Assembly: GCA_034439615.1 (NCBI GenBank)
Contig: JAWXAT010000018.1
Coordinates: 1-40,529, forward strand
Origin: Oligoflexia bacterium
GTDB taxonomy: Bacteria > Bdellovibrionota > Bdellovibrionia > JABDDW01
Direction: 5' to 3'
Length of the DNA stretch: 40,529 bases
Below the pieces are notes generated by a model. The model saw only the letters and a list, made by a program, of their open reading frames with translations. It was not told the origin of the DNA and did no database searches. Positions 27,605 to 35,338 of the stretch are shown piece by piece. Positions within the stretch are counted from its first letter, which is position 1. Every line of letters starts with the position of its first letter. Position numbers and translations under genes: made by a program.

Positions 27605-28292
27605 AAAACGCCGCACTCGCAGCAACACTTCCAACAAATAAAGTTTGAAGAGCACCTTTCAATGGGGCTGTGCCGAGAAATTTACTTTTGACATAACCAA
27701 AAACTAATAAAGCTATTAGTGTAAACCCACAAGAATACAAAAGTGATTTATGAACATCTGAAAAAATAATGTACGGAGCAAGAGGAATACTGCCTCCTGC
27801 AATATAGGCAAATGCGATTGTTAAGCCCCCTTTAAATGCTCGACGTGGATCTGGTTTTTCTAATCCCAATTCAAAGCGCATCATAAAATCAACCCAAGCC
27901 TCTGGATTTTTACTCAAAGCTTCTGCAACAGGCCGAACTGTTTTCTCATCTAATCCGTAAGCTTCAAATACTTCATAAATTTCTTTTTCTTCAACGTGCG
28001 GAATATCACGCACCTCTCGCTGTTCCCGCGCACGTTCACTTGAATAATGCTCAACTTCACTTTTCGCAGCTAAATATCCGCCAAGACCCATGGCTATTGA
28101 ACCAGCAACGATTTCAGCAATACCGGCAGTTACTATAAGTGAATTGCTCGAAGTAGCGCCGTAGAGTCCGGCAGCTAATGCAAAAGGAACCGTAAGACCA
28201 TCTGACATACCCAAAACTAAATCACGCAAAATCTCTGGTGATTTAAAATGTGTTTCCACATGGTGATGATGGTGGTGGGGTGATTTCGCCAT
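27582..28292 (-). CDS. VIT1/CCC1-family iron/manganese transporter
   Basis: Inner-membrane divalent-metal (Fe2+/Mn2+) transporter family, 236 aa. DLVLGMSDGLTVPFALAAGL opens the first membrane span, followed by GSIAMGLGGYLAAKSE. A cytoplasmic metal-binding helical stretch with EEKEIYEVFEAYGL and EAWVDFMMRFELGLEKPDP follows, then three C-terminal spans. The N-terminus carries a natural run of six His (SPHHHHHHVETHF), unusual for the family and plausibly metal-sensing. AGGAGA precedes the ATG. Divergent from a His-rich outer-membrane protein gene. Confidence 0.9.
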   Translation of the reverse strand: MAKSPHHHHHHVETHFKSPEILRDLVLGMSDGLTVPFALAAGLYGATSSNSLIVTAGIAEIVAGSIAMGLGGYLAAKSEVEHYSSERAREQREVRDIPHVEEKEIYEVFEAYGLDEKTVRPVAEALSKNPEAWVDFMMRFELGLEKPDPRRAFKGGLTIAFAYIAGGSIPLAPYIIFSDVHKSLLYSCGFTLIALLVFGYVKSKFLGTAPLKGALQTLFVGSVAASAAFFIARAIS

Positions 28293-28421
28293 TTGTTCTC
28301 CTGTGAATCTTAATCTTAGTGCAAGTGCGACAAAATGTCCCAGAGAAATACTTATTAAGCATTAGTTCGTTTTAATGCAGGCATGCGCTTTGCTCTAAGG
28401 CTCAATAAGAGGAGTAAACCC

Positions 28422-28478
28422 ATGAAATACGGGTCTTATTGGTTTTTAATTTTGATGTTATTTGTTGTTAAACAATGA
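28422..28478 (+). CDS. 18-codon hydrophobic leader peptide ORF, coupled to the next gene
   Basis: ATG at 28422 follows a strong Shine-Dalgarno (AAGAGGAG) and encodes MKYGSYWFLILMLFVVKQ. The stop TGA overlaps the ATG of the 28475 gene (ATGA), and that gene has no Shine-Dalgarno of its own, so it probably depends on translation of this leader. Whether the peptide itself functions is unknown. Confidence 0.6.
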   Translation: MKYGSYWFLILMLFVVKQ

Positions 28479-29797
28479 AGACATTTTTATTTTGTTTATT
28501 AATTTTTATTCCCCTGACTTTCAGTTACGGTCAAGAAGATCATTCAAAACATAATGTCGCACAACCGATTAAAACTTCTCAACAGCAGCAAATTAAAACT
28601 TCACACCAGCATCAAAGTAGCCGTCCGTTTGAATGTTCAGATGCAGAATATGTTGATCCAGCACTTGCTATGTGTGTACCTCGACCGGGTGAATACATAG
28701 GTTCACTCCATACAATGGTTCATGGAAATGCTTTTTTAATCGGGCAATCATCTTCTGGCAAACGTGGAAAACGTTCATTTGCCGCACCTCACATGCTGAT
28801 GATTGAATCAGGTAGTTCACTTGATATGAACAATTACGTTAATCTAGAACTCATGCTTACATCAGAATTATGGACACTCCCAAACACCGGTAACCCCGAA
28901 CTACTTCAAATAGGAGAAGAAAATTCTTACCGACAACCTTATATAGATGCTCAACATCCCCACACTTCTCCCATTATGGGACTCACTTTGAGCGACACCA
29001 TTCGCCTACCCGTTGGAAACAATCATGCAAAAATATTTTATTCTCCTCGTGGTTCTTCAACAGCTGGCCCCATAGCATTTATGCATAGACCTACGGGCAT
29101 GGTGAATCCAGACGCACCACTAGGACATCATTTAGGTCAAGACTCAGGACACATCTCAAGTAATGTTTTAGGAGGAGCACTTCAATTAGGCGCATTGAGA
29201 ATTGAGCCCTCTGTATTTCATGGCTTAGAACCACACCCGACTGAAACAGACATTGAACTTGGAAGATTTAATTCTTATGCGCTTAGACTCACCCAAGAAT
29301 TGAGCCCCTCTATTTGGCTTATGGGATCAGCTGCCTATATTACTAGCCCTGAACACGATGACACAGGTCTTGCATTTCGTGTGCAGTACTCACTATCTGC
29401 TTATACATTTAGTGAATTTTCACACCACTTTAAATTAATTAATGCTCTCATCGTCGGCATGACACGGAATAATAGTGAAACTGCATTAAGATCAATTGGT
29501 GAGGAATTTATTGTTCCACTTACTCAAAGTAAAATATGGGGAAGATTTGAACTGATCGAACGGCGCCCCGCAGAATTACTAGTTGTAAGCGCCAATTCAG
29601 GCGTTGCTCAATGGCTCACCGCCCTCACTTTAGGTTATACATACGATTTATTTCAGATGGATTCTTTAAATTTTGGTCTGGGCGGTTCTGTCACTCATAA
29701 TATTTTGCCTCCAGAATTTGCAAACGCTTATGATGGGAATCCTTGGACAGGAAAAGTGTTTGTGCAGCTCTCAGGAGCTGATAGTTTTGATTTCTAA
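28475..29797 (+). CDS. His-rich outer-membrane beta-barrel-like protein, possibly metal-related
   Basis: 440 aa. Signal peptide (TFLFCLLIFIPLTFSYG) followed by a His/Gln-rich stretch (DHSKHN, KTSQQQQIKTSHQHQ) and two Cys (FECSDA, AMCVPR). The rest alternates strands and turns as in an outer-membrane barrel. It contains blocks I associate with an uncharacterised family often near copper or other metal genes: DAQHPH near 150, AFMHRPTGMVNPDAPLGHH near 199-217, DSGHIS, and a FHGLEP/ELGRFNSYALRL block. Function unproven. Neighbouring VIT transporter and the His-rich N-terminus support a metal link (inference). Confidence 0.7.
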   Translation: MKTFLFCLLIFIPLTFSYGQEDHSKHNVAQPIKTSQQQQIKTSHQHQSSRPFECSDAEYVDPALAMCVPRPGEYIGSLHTMVHGNAFLIGQSSSGKRGKRSFAAPHMLMIESGSSLDMNNYVNLELMLTSELWTLPNTGNPELLQIGEENSYRQPYIDAQHPHTSPIMGLTLSDTIRLPVGNNHAKIFYSPRGSSTAGPIAFMHRPTGMVNPDAPLGHHLGQDSGHISSNVLGGALQLGALRIEPSVFHGLEPHPTETDIELGRFNSYALRLTQELSPSIWLMGSAAYITSPEHDDTGLAFRVQYSLSAYTFSEFSHHFKLINALIVGMTRNNSETALRSIGEEFIVPLTQSKIWGRFELIERRPAELLVVSANSGVAQWLTALTLGYTYDLFQMDSLNFGLGGSVTHNILPPEFANAYDGNPWTGKVFVQLSGADSFDF

Positions 29798-29823
29798 GTA
29801 AAAGCTTGCTACGATTTTAAAAT

Positions 29824-30540
29824 ATGAAAATCATCATTTACCTGAGCCTCATATTATTTGCTTCAAATGCACTTGCATACTCAACTAATTATTTAATGCT
29901 ACCCAATAACGAAACACTTACTGCTCAAAAATGGCGCATTGATACTAGGTCACACTTTAATGTTGATAAAAGATATTCTGACACTCAAGCAATTCCTCCT
30001 TCGACAAGTTTAGGCGCAACTTATGGTATTTTTGATAATCAAGAACTTTCAGTTGAAGCAGGTCTAGATTGGTTTGAGCCAACAACACAAGACAATCTCA
30101 ACGCACTTCGAACCCACGGAAAGTTTTTAGTCTCACAAAATGCGTCACCCATCAGCGTAGCCATAGGCTTTTATGAATATGCCTTTAAAACAAATGCAAA
30201 CAGCCCCAATATTTTATACCTTCAATTTGAAAAAAAATGGGATCTTACCGGGGCATTTAAAATTGGATATTTCTCAGGGAATTCTGAAGTAATGGTCAAT
30301 GAAAATTTTCAAGCCTCAAACAAAGGCATCATAGCTGGTTGGGCACGCCCACTACCTGAGTTAATAAATAGCCTCACACTTTCAGCTGAATGGATGGGCA
30401 GTCAAAGCTACAAAGGCGGAGCACTTATTGGTACTTCTTGGAAGCTACAAAACGCTACATTTAAAATCGGTTATTTTATCCCTACAAATAAACGAATTAT
30501 TCGCGACTCAATTTTTGCGCAATTAAATGTAGATTTATGA
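29824..30540 (+). CDS. predicted outer-membrane beta-barrel protein
   Basis: 238 aa; no named family recognised. Signal peptide MKIIIYLSLILFASNALA, then alternating polar/hydrophobic strands separated by short turns (DTRSHFNVDKRY, TSLGATYGIFDNQELSVEAGLDW and similar). It ends IFAQLNVDL, a strand-type C-terminus close to the outer-membrane barrel signature with a terminal hydrophobic residue. It lies 26 nt after the His-rich protein gene, and its TGA overlaps the start of the following gene (ATGA), so all three probably share a transcript. Confidence 0.68.
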   Translation: MKIIIYLSLILFASNALAYSTNYLMLPNNETLTAQKWRIDTRSHFNVDKRYSDTQAIPPSTSLGATYGIFDNQELSVEAGLDWFEPTTQDNLNALRTHGKFLVSQNASPISVAIGFYEYAFKTNANSPNILYLQFEKKWDLTGAFKIGYFSGNSEVMVNENFQASNKGIIAGWARPLPELINSLTLSAEWMGSQSYKGGALIGTSWKLQNATFKIGYFIPTNKRIIRDSIFAQLNVDL

Positions 30541-31232
30541 AATACTCCATTTTAAATATAAAAAATAAAATAGAATTTTTTGTGCGTAACCGATTGTCAT
30601 GGGCCCCATCAATTCCTCATTCACATCCAATTCCCACAAGTGATCTCGCTCTTCATGATGAAATATCTGAGTTTTTAATCGCCATTGATTTAATTTCTGC
30701 AGTAAATTTTAATACTCAATCACCACTGGTTGCAGATATTGGGGCTCGTAATTTTGGTTTCGCACCGGCTTATGAAAATTATTTCAATAAGTACAATTTA
30801 GATCCACAGCTATTTGGCATTGAAATCGACGCTCACCGTAGACTCCAAAACGGCAGAACACGTGCAGCATATGGAAAGTATTTTGCACAGAGAGTTAAAA
30901 ACGGAAGTTATCATGCAATGGATTTTCTCAATTGGAAACAACCACTCCATGTAGCTTTTTTACTGCACCCGTTTGTAACTGTAGAGCCATTACTCTCGTG
31001 GGGTTTACCAATTCAACATCTAAACCCATACAAAATTTTTGAGCATGCTTATCAGTTGCTCAAATCACAAAAAGGAATTTTAATTTTAAGTAATCCCTCA
31101 CTTGAAGAATTCAATATTTCGTTAGCATATGCAACTGACATTGGTTTTACGCGGGGCAACGAAACAATCTGGTCGCCTGGGCTAGAATCAGTACAAAAAA
31201 AATCACGCTACGGAATTATTCTACACACTTAA
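30537..31232 (+). CDS. putative SAM-methyltransferase-like protein
   Basis: 231 aa, cytosolic, no signal peptide. VADIGARNFGFAPAY near 65-79 followed by FGIEIDAHRR near 92-101 looks like Rossmann motifs I and II of a SAM-dependent methyltransferase. The QLLKSQKGILILS segment near 171-183 fits the post-motif strand. Sequence similarity is weak, so the substrate and even the activity are uncertain. Coupled by ATGA to the outer-membrane protein gene. Confidence 0.55.
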   Translation: MKYSILNIKNKIEFFVRNRLSWAPSIPHSHPIPTSDLALHDEISEFLIAIDLISAVNFNTQSPLVADIGARNFGFAPAYENYFNKYNLDPQLFGIEIDAHRRLQNGRTRAAYGKYFAQRVKNGSYHAMDFLNWKQPLHVAFLLHPFVTVEPLLSWGLPIQHLNPYKIFEHAYQLLKSQKGILILSNPSLEEFNISLAYATDIGFTRGNETIWSPGLESVQKKSRYGIILHT

Positions 31233-31400
31233 AATATCAACATTAATTTCAATTGCATTAGAGTCAAAACAACTCTCATAGAGTTATTTTGACTCTGCAA
31301 AAAGCTCTTCTTCAAGCTAAGCGCAAATAGAGCATATATTTATTTGGCAACAGCATTGCAATACAGACCATCGGTAAAACAATCAACTGGAGGTAATTTT

Positions 31401-31595
31401 ATGGGTAACAATGAAAATCGCGAACAAAGACCCGATGACAAACGACAAGCTGGGCAACCTGATGAAGGCAATCAAAAGTTGCAAGCTGATAAAAGAATGA
31501 ATGATGATCAAAAACAATCTGATCGTCGCTCACAAGAAGGCTCAGGTGGTCAAGAGCAACGCAAACCAAATTTAACCAACGAAGACGAAGAGTAA
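31401..31595 (+). CDS. small, very hydrophilic low-complexity protein
   Basis: 64 aa starting MGNNENREQRPDDK, made almost only of Gln, Asp, Glu, Lys, Arg, Asn and Gly, with no predicted fold; reminiscent of stress-induced disordered proteins. ATG at 31401 follows GGAGG at proper spacing; an in-frame ATG at 31344 has no ribosome-binding site. A strong terminator follows, so it can be made as its own short mRNA. First of three short genes ahead of and including a hemerythrin gene. Confidence 0.7.
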   Translation: MGNNENREQRPDDKRQAGQPDEGNQKLQADKRMNDDQKQSDRRSQEGSGGQEQRKPNLTNEDEE

Positions 31596-31604
31596 AATCT
31601 TATT

Positions 31605-31636
31605 ATGAAGCCCTTTAAATAGGGCTTCATATTTTT
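31605..31636 (+). terminator. intrinsic terminator
   Basis: Perfect 10-bp stem ATGAAGCCCT / AGGGCTTCAT with a TTAAAT loop, followed by ATTTTT, 10 bp after the stop of the small hydrophilic protein gene. Confidence 0.93.
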
Positions 31637-31674
31637 AAATCTGCTCAGATGAGCAACATACAAGGAGAAATAAA

Positions 31675-32004
31675 ATGGCTTACATCGATCCATCAACTTC
31701 AGTAAATAAAAGTAAAAAAACTTCACCCATGGGCTCATCATCCACGATGTCAAATAATGGCAGTCAAATGAGCGGCAATAGCAATGGTCAAGCAAAAGCT
31801 TGGAACCAAAGTGATAGTAGCAGTGAAACCATAACCACCACCCTAAAAGATACAGCTCAAACTGTAAGTAAAGTGGGCCGTGAATCATATCAAGAATTAC
31901 GAGTTGGTTTTATGAAAGCTTGGAAAGAAGTTATGTCAGGTTTTAAACGCGCATATTGCGAAATTACTGATTCACTTCAAAAATCAGCCCAGCATTTAAA
32001 ATAA
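31675..32004 (+). CDS. small Ser/Asn-rich protein with amphipathic C-terminal helix
   Basis: 109 aa; not recognised. The first ~50 residues are Ser/Asn/Gln-rich and probably disordered. The last ~55 (from TTTLKDTAQTVSKVG) look like one long amphipathic helix with aromatic residues, somewhat phasin- or apolipoprotein-like. Shine-Dalgarno AAGGAG. Only 26 nt before the hemerythrin-domain gene, so probably co-transcribed with it. Confidence 0.7.
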   Translation: MAYIDPSTSVNKSKKTSPMGSSSTMSNNGSQMSGNSNGQAKAWNQSDSSSETITTTLKDTAQTVSKVGRESYQELRVGFMKAWKEVMSGFKRAYCEITDSLQKSAQHLK

Positions 32005-32030
32005 TTATTAGTATTTGGAGGTAAGTGAAA

Positions 32031-32555
32031 ATGGATATTGCTAAGGCATTAAATCGTGATCACAAGATGATTTCTGTTTTATTTAAACAACTTGAAAGCT
32101 ATTGCGGAGAAACCAAAAGCGCTGGCTTAAAAGAACTTTATTTAAAACTACATGAGACTTTGAGCTGTCACGCAAAAGCTGAAGAGCGCGTCGTTTACAA
32201 ACGCCTTTTTACCGTGAAGAAGCAAGATGTTGAATTCATGACTCATGAGAGCGCGATTGAACATGAATTAGTAGACAAGCTTCTCACTGAATTAAAAAGA
32301 AGTGTGCAACCAAAGAATCCATTGAAGTGGTTTAGTAAACTTAAAGTTTTACGAGAAATGGTTGAGCATCACGTGCAAGAAGAAGAAAAATATATTTTTA
32401 AGTATGTTAAAAAGAATTTTTCTCGACTTGAGCGAAGTGAGATGACCGAGGAGTTTGTGAAAATTAAAGAAGAACTCAAAACTTCACGCAAACTTACACC
32501 CGCTTACCAAAATCGACGACCTCGCAACCAAGAAACCGGCGTCGCCGCGCATTAA
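32031..32555 (+). CDS. hemerythrin-like (HHE) domain protein
   Basis: 174 aa four-helix protein with the His/Glu pattern of hemerythrin HHE domains: H11 (NRDHK), H41/H47 with E51 (HETLSCHAKAEE), H72/H78 (THESAIEHE), and H113/H114 with E118 (VEHHVQEEEKY). These could bind a non-haem di-iron centre for O2, NO or iron sensing or storage. The ATG at 32031 is 9 nt past GGAGG; a GTG at 32025 is too close. Followed by a strong terminator. Sits with two small stress-like proteins. Confidence 0.88.
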   Translation: MDIAKALNRDHKMISVLFKQLESYCGETKSAGLKELYLKLHETLSCHAKAEERVVYKRLFTVKKQDVEFMTHESAIEHELVDKLLTELKRSVQPKNPLKWFSKLKVLREMVEHHVQEEEKYIFKYVKKNFSRLERSEMTEEFVKIKEELKTSRKLTPAYQNRRPRNQETGVAAH

Positions 32556-32580
32556 CTTTGCAAAATAAATAAGATAAGCT

Positions 32581-32613
32581 AAGGCACCTCCTAAAGAGGT
32601 GCCTTTCTTTTTT
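32581..32613 (+). terminator. intrinsic terminator
   Basis: Perfect 10-bp stem AAGGCACCTC / GAGGTGCCTT, CTAAA loop, then TCTTTTTT, 26 bp past the hemerythrin-gene stop. Confidence 0.95.
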
Positions 32614-32628
32614 ACCTATAAAACTTTG

Positions 32629-32638
32629 TGACATGTCA
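32629..32638. promoter_or_regulatory. perfect 10-bp palindrome, possible operator
   Basis: TGACATGTCA, followed by an inverted repeat TTTTCG / CGAAAA, lies about 105 bp before the EEP-family hydrolase start. Operator role is inference. Confidence 0.3.
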
Positions 32639-32743
32639 TTTTTACAAAATTTTTCGATTTTTCGAAAACCACAAAGAAATTAAGAGCTTTAAGCCGGCAT
32701 GCTCACTGCAATCCACTCGCTCGAACAACATCTGGGGGGATTA

Positions 32744-33829
32744 ATGGAACTGACAAAAAGATTTCTTTTCACGTGGTTAACTGCACTTACACTCGTAGCT
32801 GGCCTCACTCAATCTCAAGCACAAGCATCTTGTAAACAAACTCTTAAGCTTATCGGCTCAAGTACTCAAGCCGCAGTTAATGTTCGAGAACTAAAAGAAA
32901 TCAAAACCATGCGGGTCATGGCTTTTAATGTGAACAATCTATTTACATCAGAAGTTGAACGCGTCGGCCCCAAACCTCCACAAGTAAAATCTGAATTCGA
33001 AATCAAACGCCTTAGAGACATCATTCAAGAAACTAATCCTGATTTCGCAGTCTTCACCGAGGTTGCTAGTAAAGCCTCACTAGATAAAATCAGCAAAGGT
33101 TATCCAAAGACCGAATATGAAAGTTATCTCATTCAAGGTAATGATCCTCGTGGTATCAACATTGGCTTTGCCGTTAAAAAAGATCTTCCATTTCATATTG
33201 AACAGATTTCTCACAAACATGTAATGTGGTATGACCATATTACCAAAAAAGATGTTCCACTTTTCTCCCGCGATTTACCTGTTCTTCTCTTCAGAACAGA
33301 AGCAAATGCAAAACCATTTCTGATCCTTTTTGGTAATCATGCAAAATCTCAAAGAAATCGAAAAGGTGATCCGCTTTCTTCTAAATGGAGAACTGCTCAA
33401 TTCAAAGGTGCCGCGAAAATTGTTGAACAATTCAAACAAAAATTCGGCGACGTGCCTATGATTTTTGCTGGTGATCACAACACCAACGTTATGCACTCAA
33501 ATGAAATTGCTCCGCTATGGCCCCACTTTGTAGATTCGTTTAATGCAGCGCCTGACACCCTAGCTCCGGGCCCAGATAGAACTACATTCACCTATCACCC
33601 ACTTGTTAGATGGCGTCCTAAAAAAGAAGGTGTCGCCATTTGGAATCAGTTAGATGCGATCTTGTTCTCTAAAGGTTTTGCTAATAGCTTAAAATCTGCA
33701 AAAATTTATCGTTACAAAGATGCCTTGGGAAACGTGCTTCGTCTGCCTGAAAGCTTTAAGGAGCGCGGTTTAAACCCCTCTGACCACTACCCAATTTTTG
33801 TGGATTTCTTTACGGACAAACTTTTCTAG
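32744..33829 (+). CDS. secreted endonuclease/exonuclease/phosphatase (EEP) family protein
   Basis: 361 aa from ATG 32744, chosen because GGGGGGA precedes it and it opens the signal peptide (LFTWLTALTLVAGLTQSQAQA). The EEP fold is read from VMAFNVNNLF (first strand and Asn), PDFAVFTEVAS (metal-binding Glu), FGNHAKSQR (catalytic His region), FAGDHNTNV (Asp/Asn) and the closing SDHYPIFVDF (Asp-His). The family covers nucleases and phosphodiesterases; an exported nuclease would suit scavenging or prey digestion, but that is inference. Confidence 0.85.
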   Translation: MELTKRFLFTWLTALTLVAGLTQSQAQASCKQTLKLIGSSTQAAVNVRELKEIKTMRVMAFNVNNLFTSEVERVGPKPPQVKSEFEIKRLRDIIQETNPDFAVFTEVASKASLDKISKGYPKTEYESYLIQGNDPRGINIGFAVKKDLPFHIEQISHKHVMWYDHITKKDVPLFSRDLPVLLFRTEANAKPFLILFGNHAKSQRNRKGDPLSSKWRTAQFKGAAKIVEQFKQKFGDVPMIFAGDHNTNVMHSNEIAPLWPHFVDSFNAAPDTLAPGPDRTTFTYHPLVRWRPKKEGVAIWNQLDAILFSKGFANSLKSAKIYRYKDALGNVLRLPESFKERGLNPSDHYPIFVDFFTDKLF

Positions 33830-33842
33830 ACCTTTTTTAATA

Positions 33843-33871
33843 TTGACTTACACATTACTTACACATATGTT
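33843..33871 (+). promoter_or_regulatory. lexA promoter with repeated CTTACACAT operator candidate
   Basis: TTGACT (33843-33848), exactly 17 bp, TATGTT (33866-33871), only 6 bp before the lexA ATG. The spacer holds two direct copies of CTTACACAT (33847-33855 and 33858-33866), 11 bp apart, one helical turn, in the place expected for an autoregulatory LexA site. A transcript from here would start at or near the ATG. Confidence 0.65.
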
Positions 33872-33877
33872 GGGTGT

Positions 33878-34489
33878 ATGAGAATACCACTGACCCCCAA
33901 AGAACATATGGTTTTGGAATACATCAAGAACTTCCAAACAAAAAAAGGGTACGTTCCCACTTACCTAGAAATCAAAGAGAAATTTGATTTCGCTTCTTTC
34001 TTCTCAGTACAACGCTACTTAAAACAACTTGAAACCAAGGGCTATCTACGCAGCCCTTGGGGTAACAAAAAACGAGCCTTTGAAATCGTTGAAGCGCAAT
34101 CAGATGACAATACTTCTATTCCATTTTTAGGAAAAGTTGCCGCCGGTAAACCCATTGAAGCAATCGAGCGCCATGAGTTTGTCGAAGTTCCTAGTTGGAT
34201 GGCAAAAAATGGCGGAGAAAAATTTGCTCTCGAAGTTGTTGGTCAATCTATGATCGATGACGGAATTCGCGAGGGTGATATTCTTGTCGTGCAAAGACAA
34301 GAGACCGCTCAAAATGGCCAAACCGTTGTTGCATTGATTGATAATGAAGCCACAGTAAAAAGATTTTTTCTGCGCGGTAAAGAAGTTGAATTGCGACCCG
34401 CAAATCCTGAGATGGAACCCATCTTCGTACATGCAGATACAGTTACTCTCGCAGGGGTTGTTGTAGGCCTCATTAGGAAGTTCCGATGA
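33878..34489 (+). CDS. lexA: LexA repressor
   Basis: SOS repressor with self-cleaving S24-type domain, 203 aa. The N-terminal winged helix is divergent (LTPKEHMVLEYIKNFQTKKG; SVQRYLKQLETKGYLR), with a PWGNKKR insert before the linker. The protease half is complete: cleavage site Ala89-Gly90, nucleophile Ser124 (VGQSM) and general base Lys161 (ATVKRFF). There is no Shine-Dalgarno before ATG 33878, and the promoter position predicts a leaderless message. The TGA overlaps a 31-codon membrane-peptide ORF (ATGA). Confidence 0.96.
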   Translation: MRIPLTPKEHMVLEYIKNFQTKKGYVPTYLEIKEKFDFASFFSVQRYLKQLETKGYLRSPWGNKKRAFEIVEAQSDDNTSIPFLGKVAAGKPIEAIERHEFVEVPSWMAKNGGEKFALEVVGQSMIDDGIREGDILVVQRQETAQNGQTVVALIDNEATVKRFFLRGKEVELRPANPEMEPIFVHADTVTLAGVVVGLIRKFR

Positions 34490-34581
34490 AATATTTTAAG
34501 CTGTTTTCCCCACTCACCTCATTGTTCATATTTGCCTTGTTGCTGTTCTGCCTATTGATGTCCACCCCATTGTCCGTGTAG
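34486..34581 (+). CDS. 31-aa single-span membrane peptide, coupled to lexA
   Basis: ATG at 34486 overlaps the lexA stop as ATGA. The peptide starts MKYFKLFSPLTSLFIFALL and continues with an almost uninterrupted hydrophobic span (about 10-25), then a short polar end (STPLSV). Net positive N-terminus predicts insertion in the inner membrane. Size and topology resemble known SOS-induced membrane microproteins (SidA of Caulobacter, TisB of E. coli), but I claim no homology. It could also be a non-functional run-on ORF. Confidence 0.5.
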   Translation: MKYFKLFSPLTSLFIFALLLFCLLMSTPLSV

Positions 34582-34582
34582 C

Positions 34583-34695
34583 GCCAGTCCTGGAAATCCG
34601 TCTCCAGGGCTGGCCTTACTCCTCAAGTTCCCGTCCATGGGAACCCCACTGACCCTACCCTCTACGTACTGTATTGAGCTCTTTCCCTGCAGCTC
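34583..34695 (+). other. hairpin-rich non-coding segment downstream of lexA
   Basis: Three inverted repeats in a row: GCCAGTCCTGGA / TCCAGGGCTGGC (34583-34614, 12 bp with one G-T wobble), GTTCCC / GGGAAC (34627-34644) and GAGCT / AGCTC (34676-34695). None has a T-run, so simple intrinsic termination is unlikely. More GC-rich than its surroundings. Could be a structured 3' UTR or small RNA. Confidence 0.4.
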
Positions 34696-34788
34696 TTACA
34701 TATATAAGACGCAAGAGCCCCCAACGCGGGTTATATAAAATATTTTCAATTGTGTGATTACAATAAAAAATATTAAGTATTATAATAG

Positions 34789-35319
34789 ATGAATAAAATA
34801 ATCATTGAGACCAAAAGAACAATCATACGCCGCTATGAACCCACAGATATACCCGAAGCATTTCATACATTCGGTGAACCTGAGGGCGCAAAATATATCA
34901 GCCATAATGGTCTTGATAAATCAATTGCAGATACAGAAAAACGTATTCATAGATATCTCACCCATTATGAAAAATACTCATACGGTTTATGGGCTGTTAT
35001 TGAAAAAGCATCGCAAAGTGTAATTGGTGTGTGTGGTTTATTTCATGCCCGTGAAAGCATTCCCAACATGGAACTTGGCTACAGATTTCGAAAATCTCAC
35101 TGGAACAAAGGCTTCGCCACCGAGAGTGCCCAAGCCTGTTTAAACTATGGCTTTGGTGTACTCAATGGCAAAAAAATCGACGCCATTGTGAATCCCCAGC
35201 ATCAAGCATCGATTAAAGTATTAGAAAAAATCGGAATGAGTTTTGAGAAAGACTTCGAACTAGATTCAGAAAAATTAAAACTTTTCTCCATTTCACAAAC
35301 ATCAACTGGCATTTCTTAG
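34789..35319 (+). CDS. GNAT-family N-acetyltransferase (RimJ/RimL-like)
   Basis: 176 aa acetyl-CoA-dependent acyltransferase. IETKRTIIRRYEPTD opens the fold, followed by VIGVCGLF (strand 4) and the acetyl-CoA loop with ELGYRFRKSHWNKGFATES. NPQHQASIKVLEKIGM is the typical distal block of ribosomal-protein/small-molecule acetyltransferases. No ribosome-binding site is visible. TTACAA-N17-TATAAT occurs at 34758-34786, but its -10 is just 2 bp before the ATG, so either the true start differs or that promoter is fortuitous. Confidence 0.85.
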   Translation: MNKIIIETKRTIIRRYEPTDIPEAFHTFGEPEGAKYISHNGLDKSIADTEKRIHRYLTHYEKYSYGLWAVIEKASQSVIGVCGLFHARESIPNMELGYRFRKSHWNKGFATESAQACLNYGFGVLNGKKIDAIVNPQHQASIKVLEKIGMSFEKDFELDSEKLKLFSISQTSTGIS

Positions 35320-35338
35320 GAACTCTTCCCGATGGCCA

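Noticed and set aside
34758-34786. TTACAA-N17-TATAAT promoter for the acetyltransferase
   Set aside because: The -10 box lies only 2 bp from the ATG, so transcription would begin inside the coding region; AT-rich chance match is likely.
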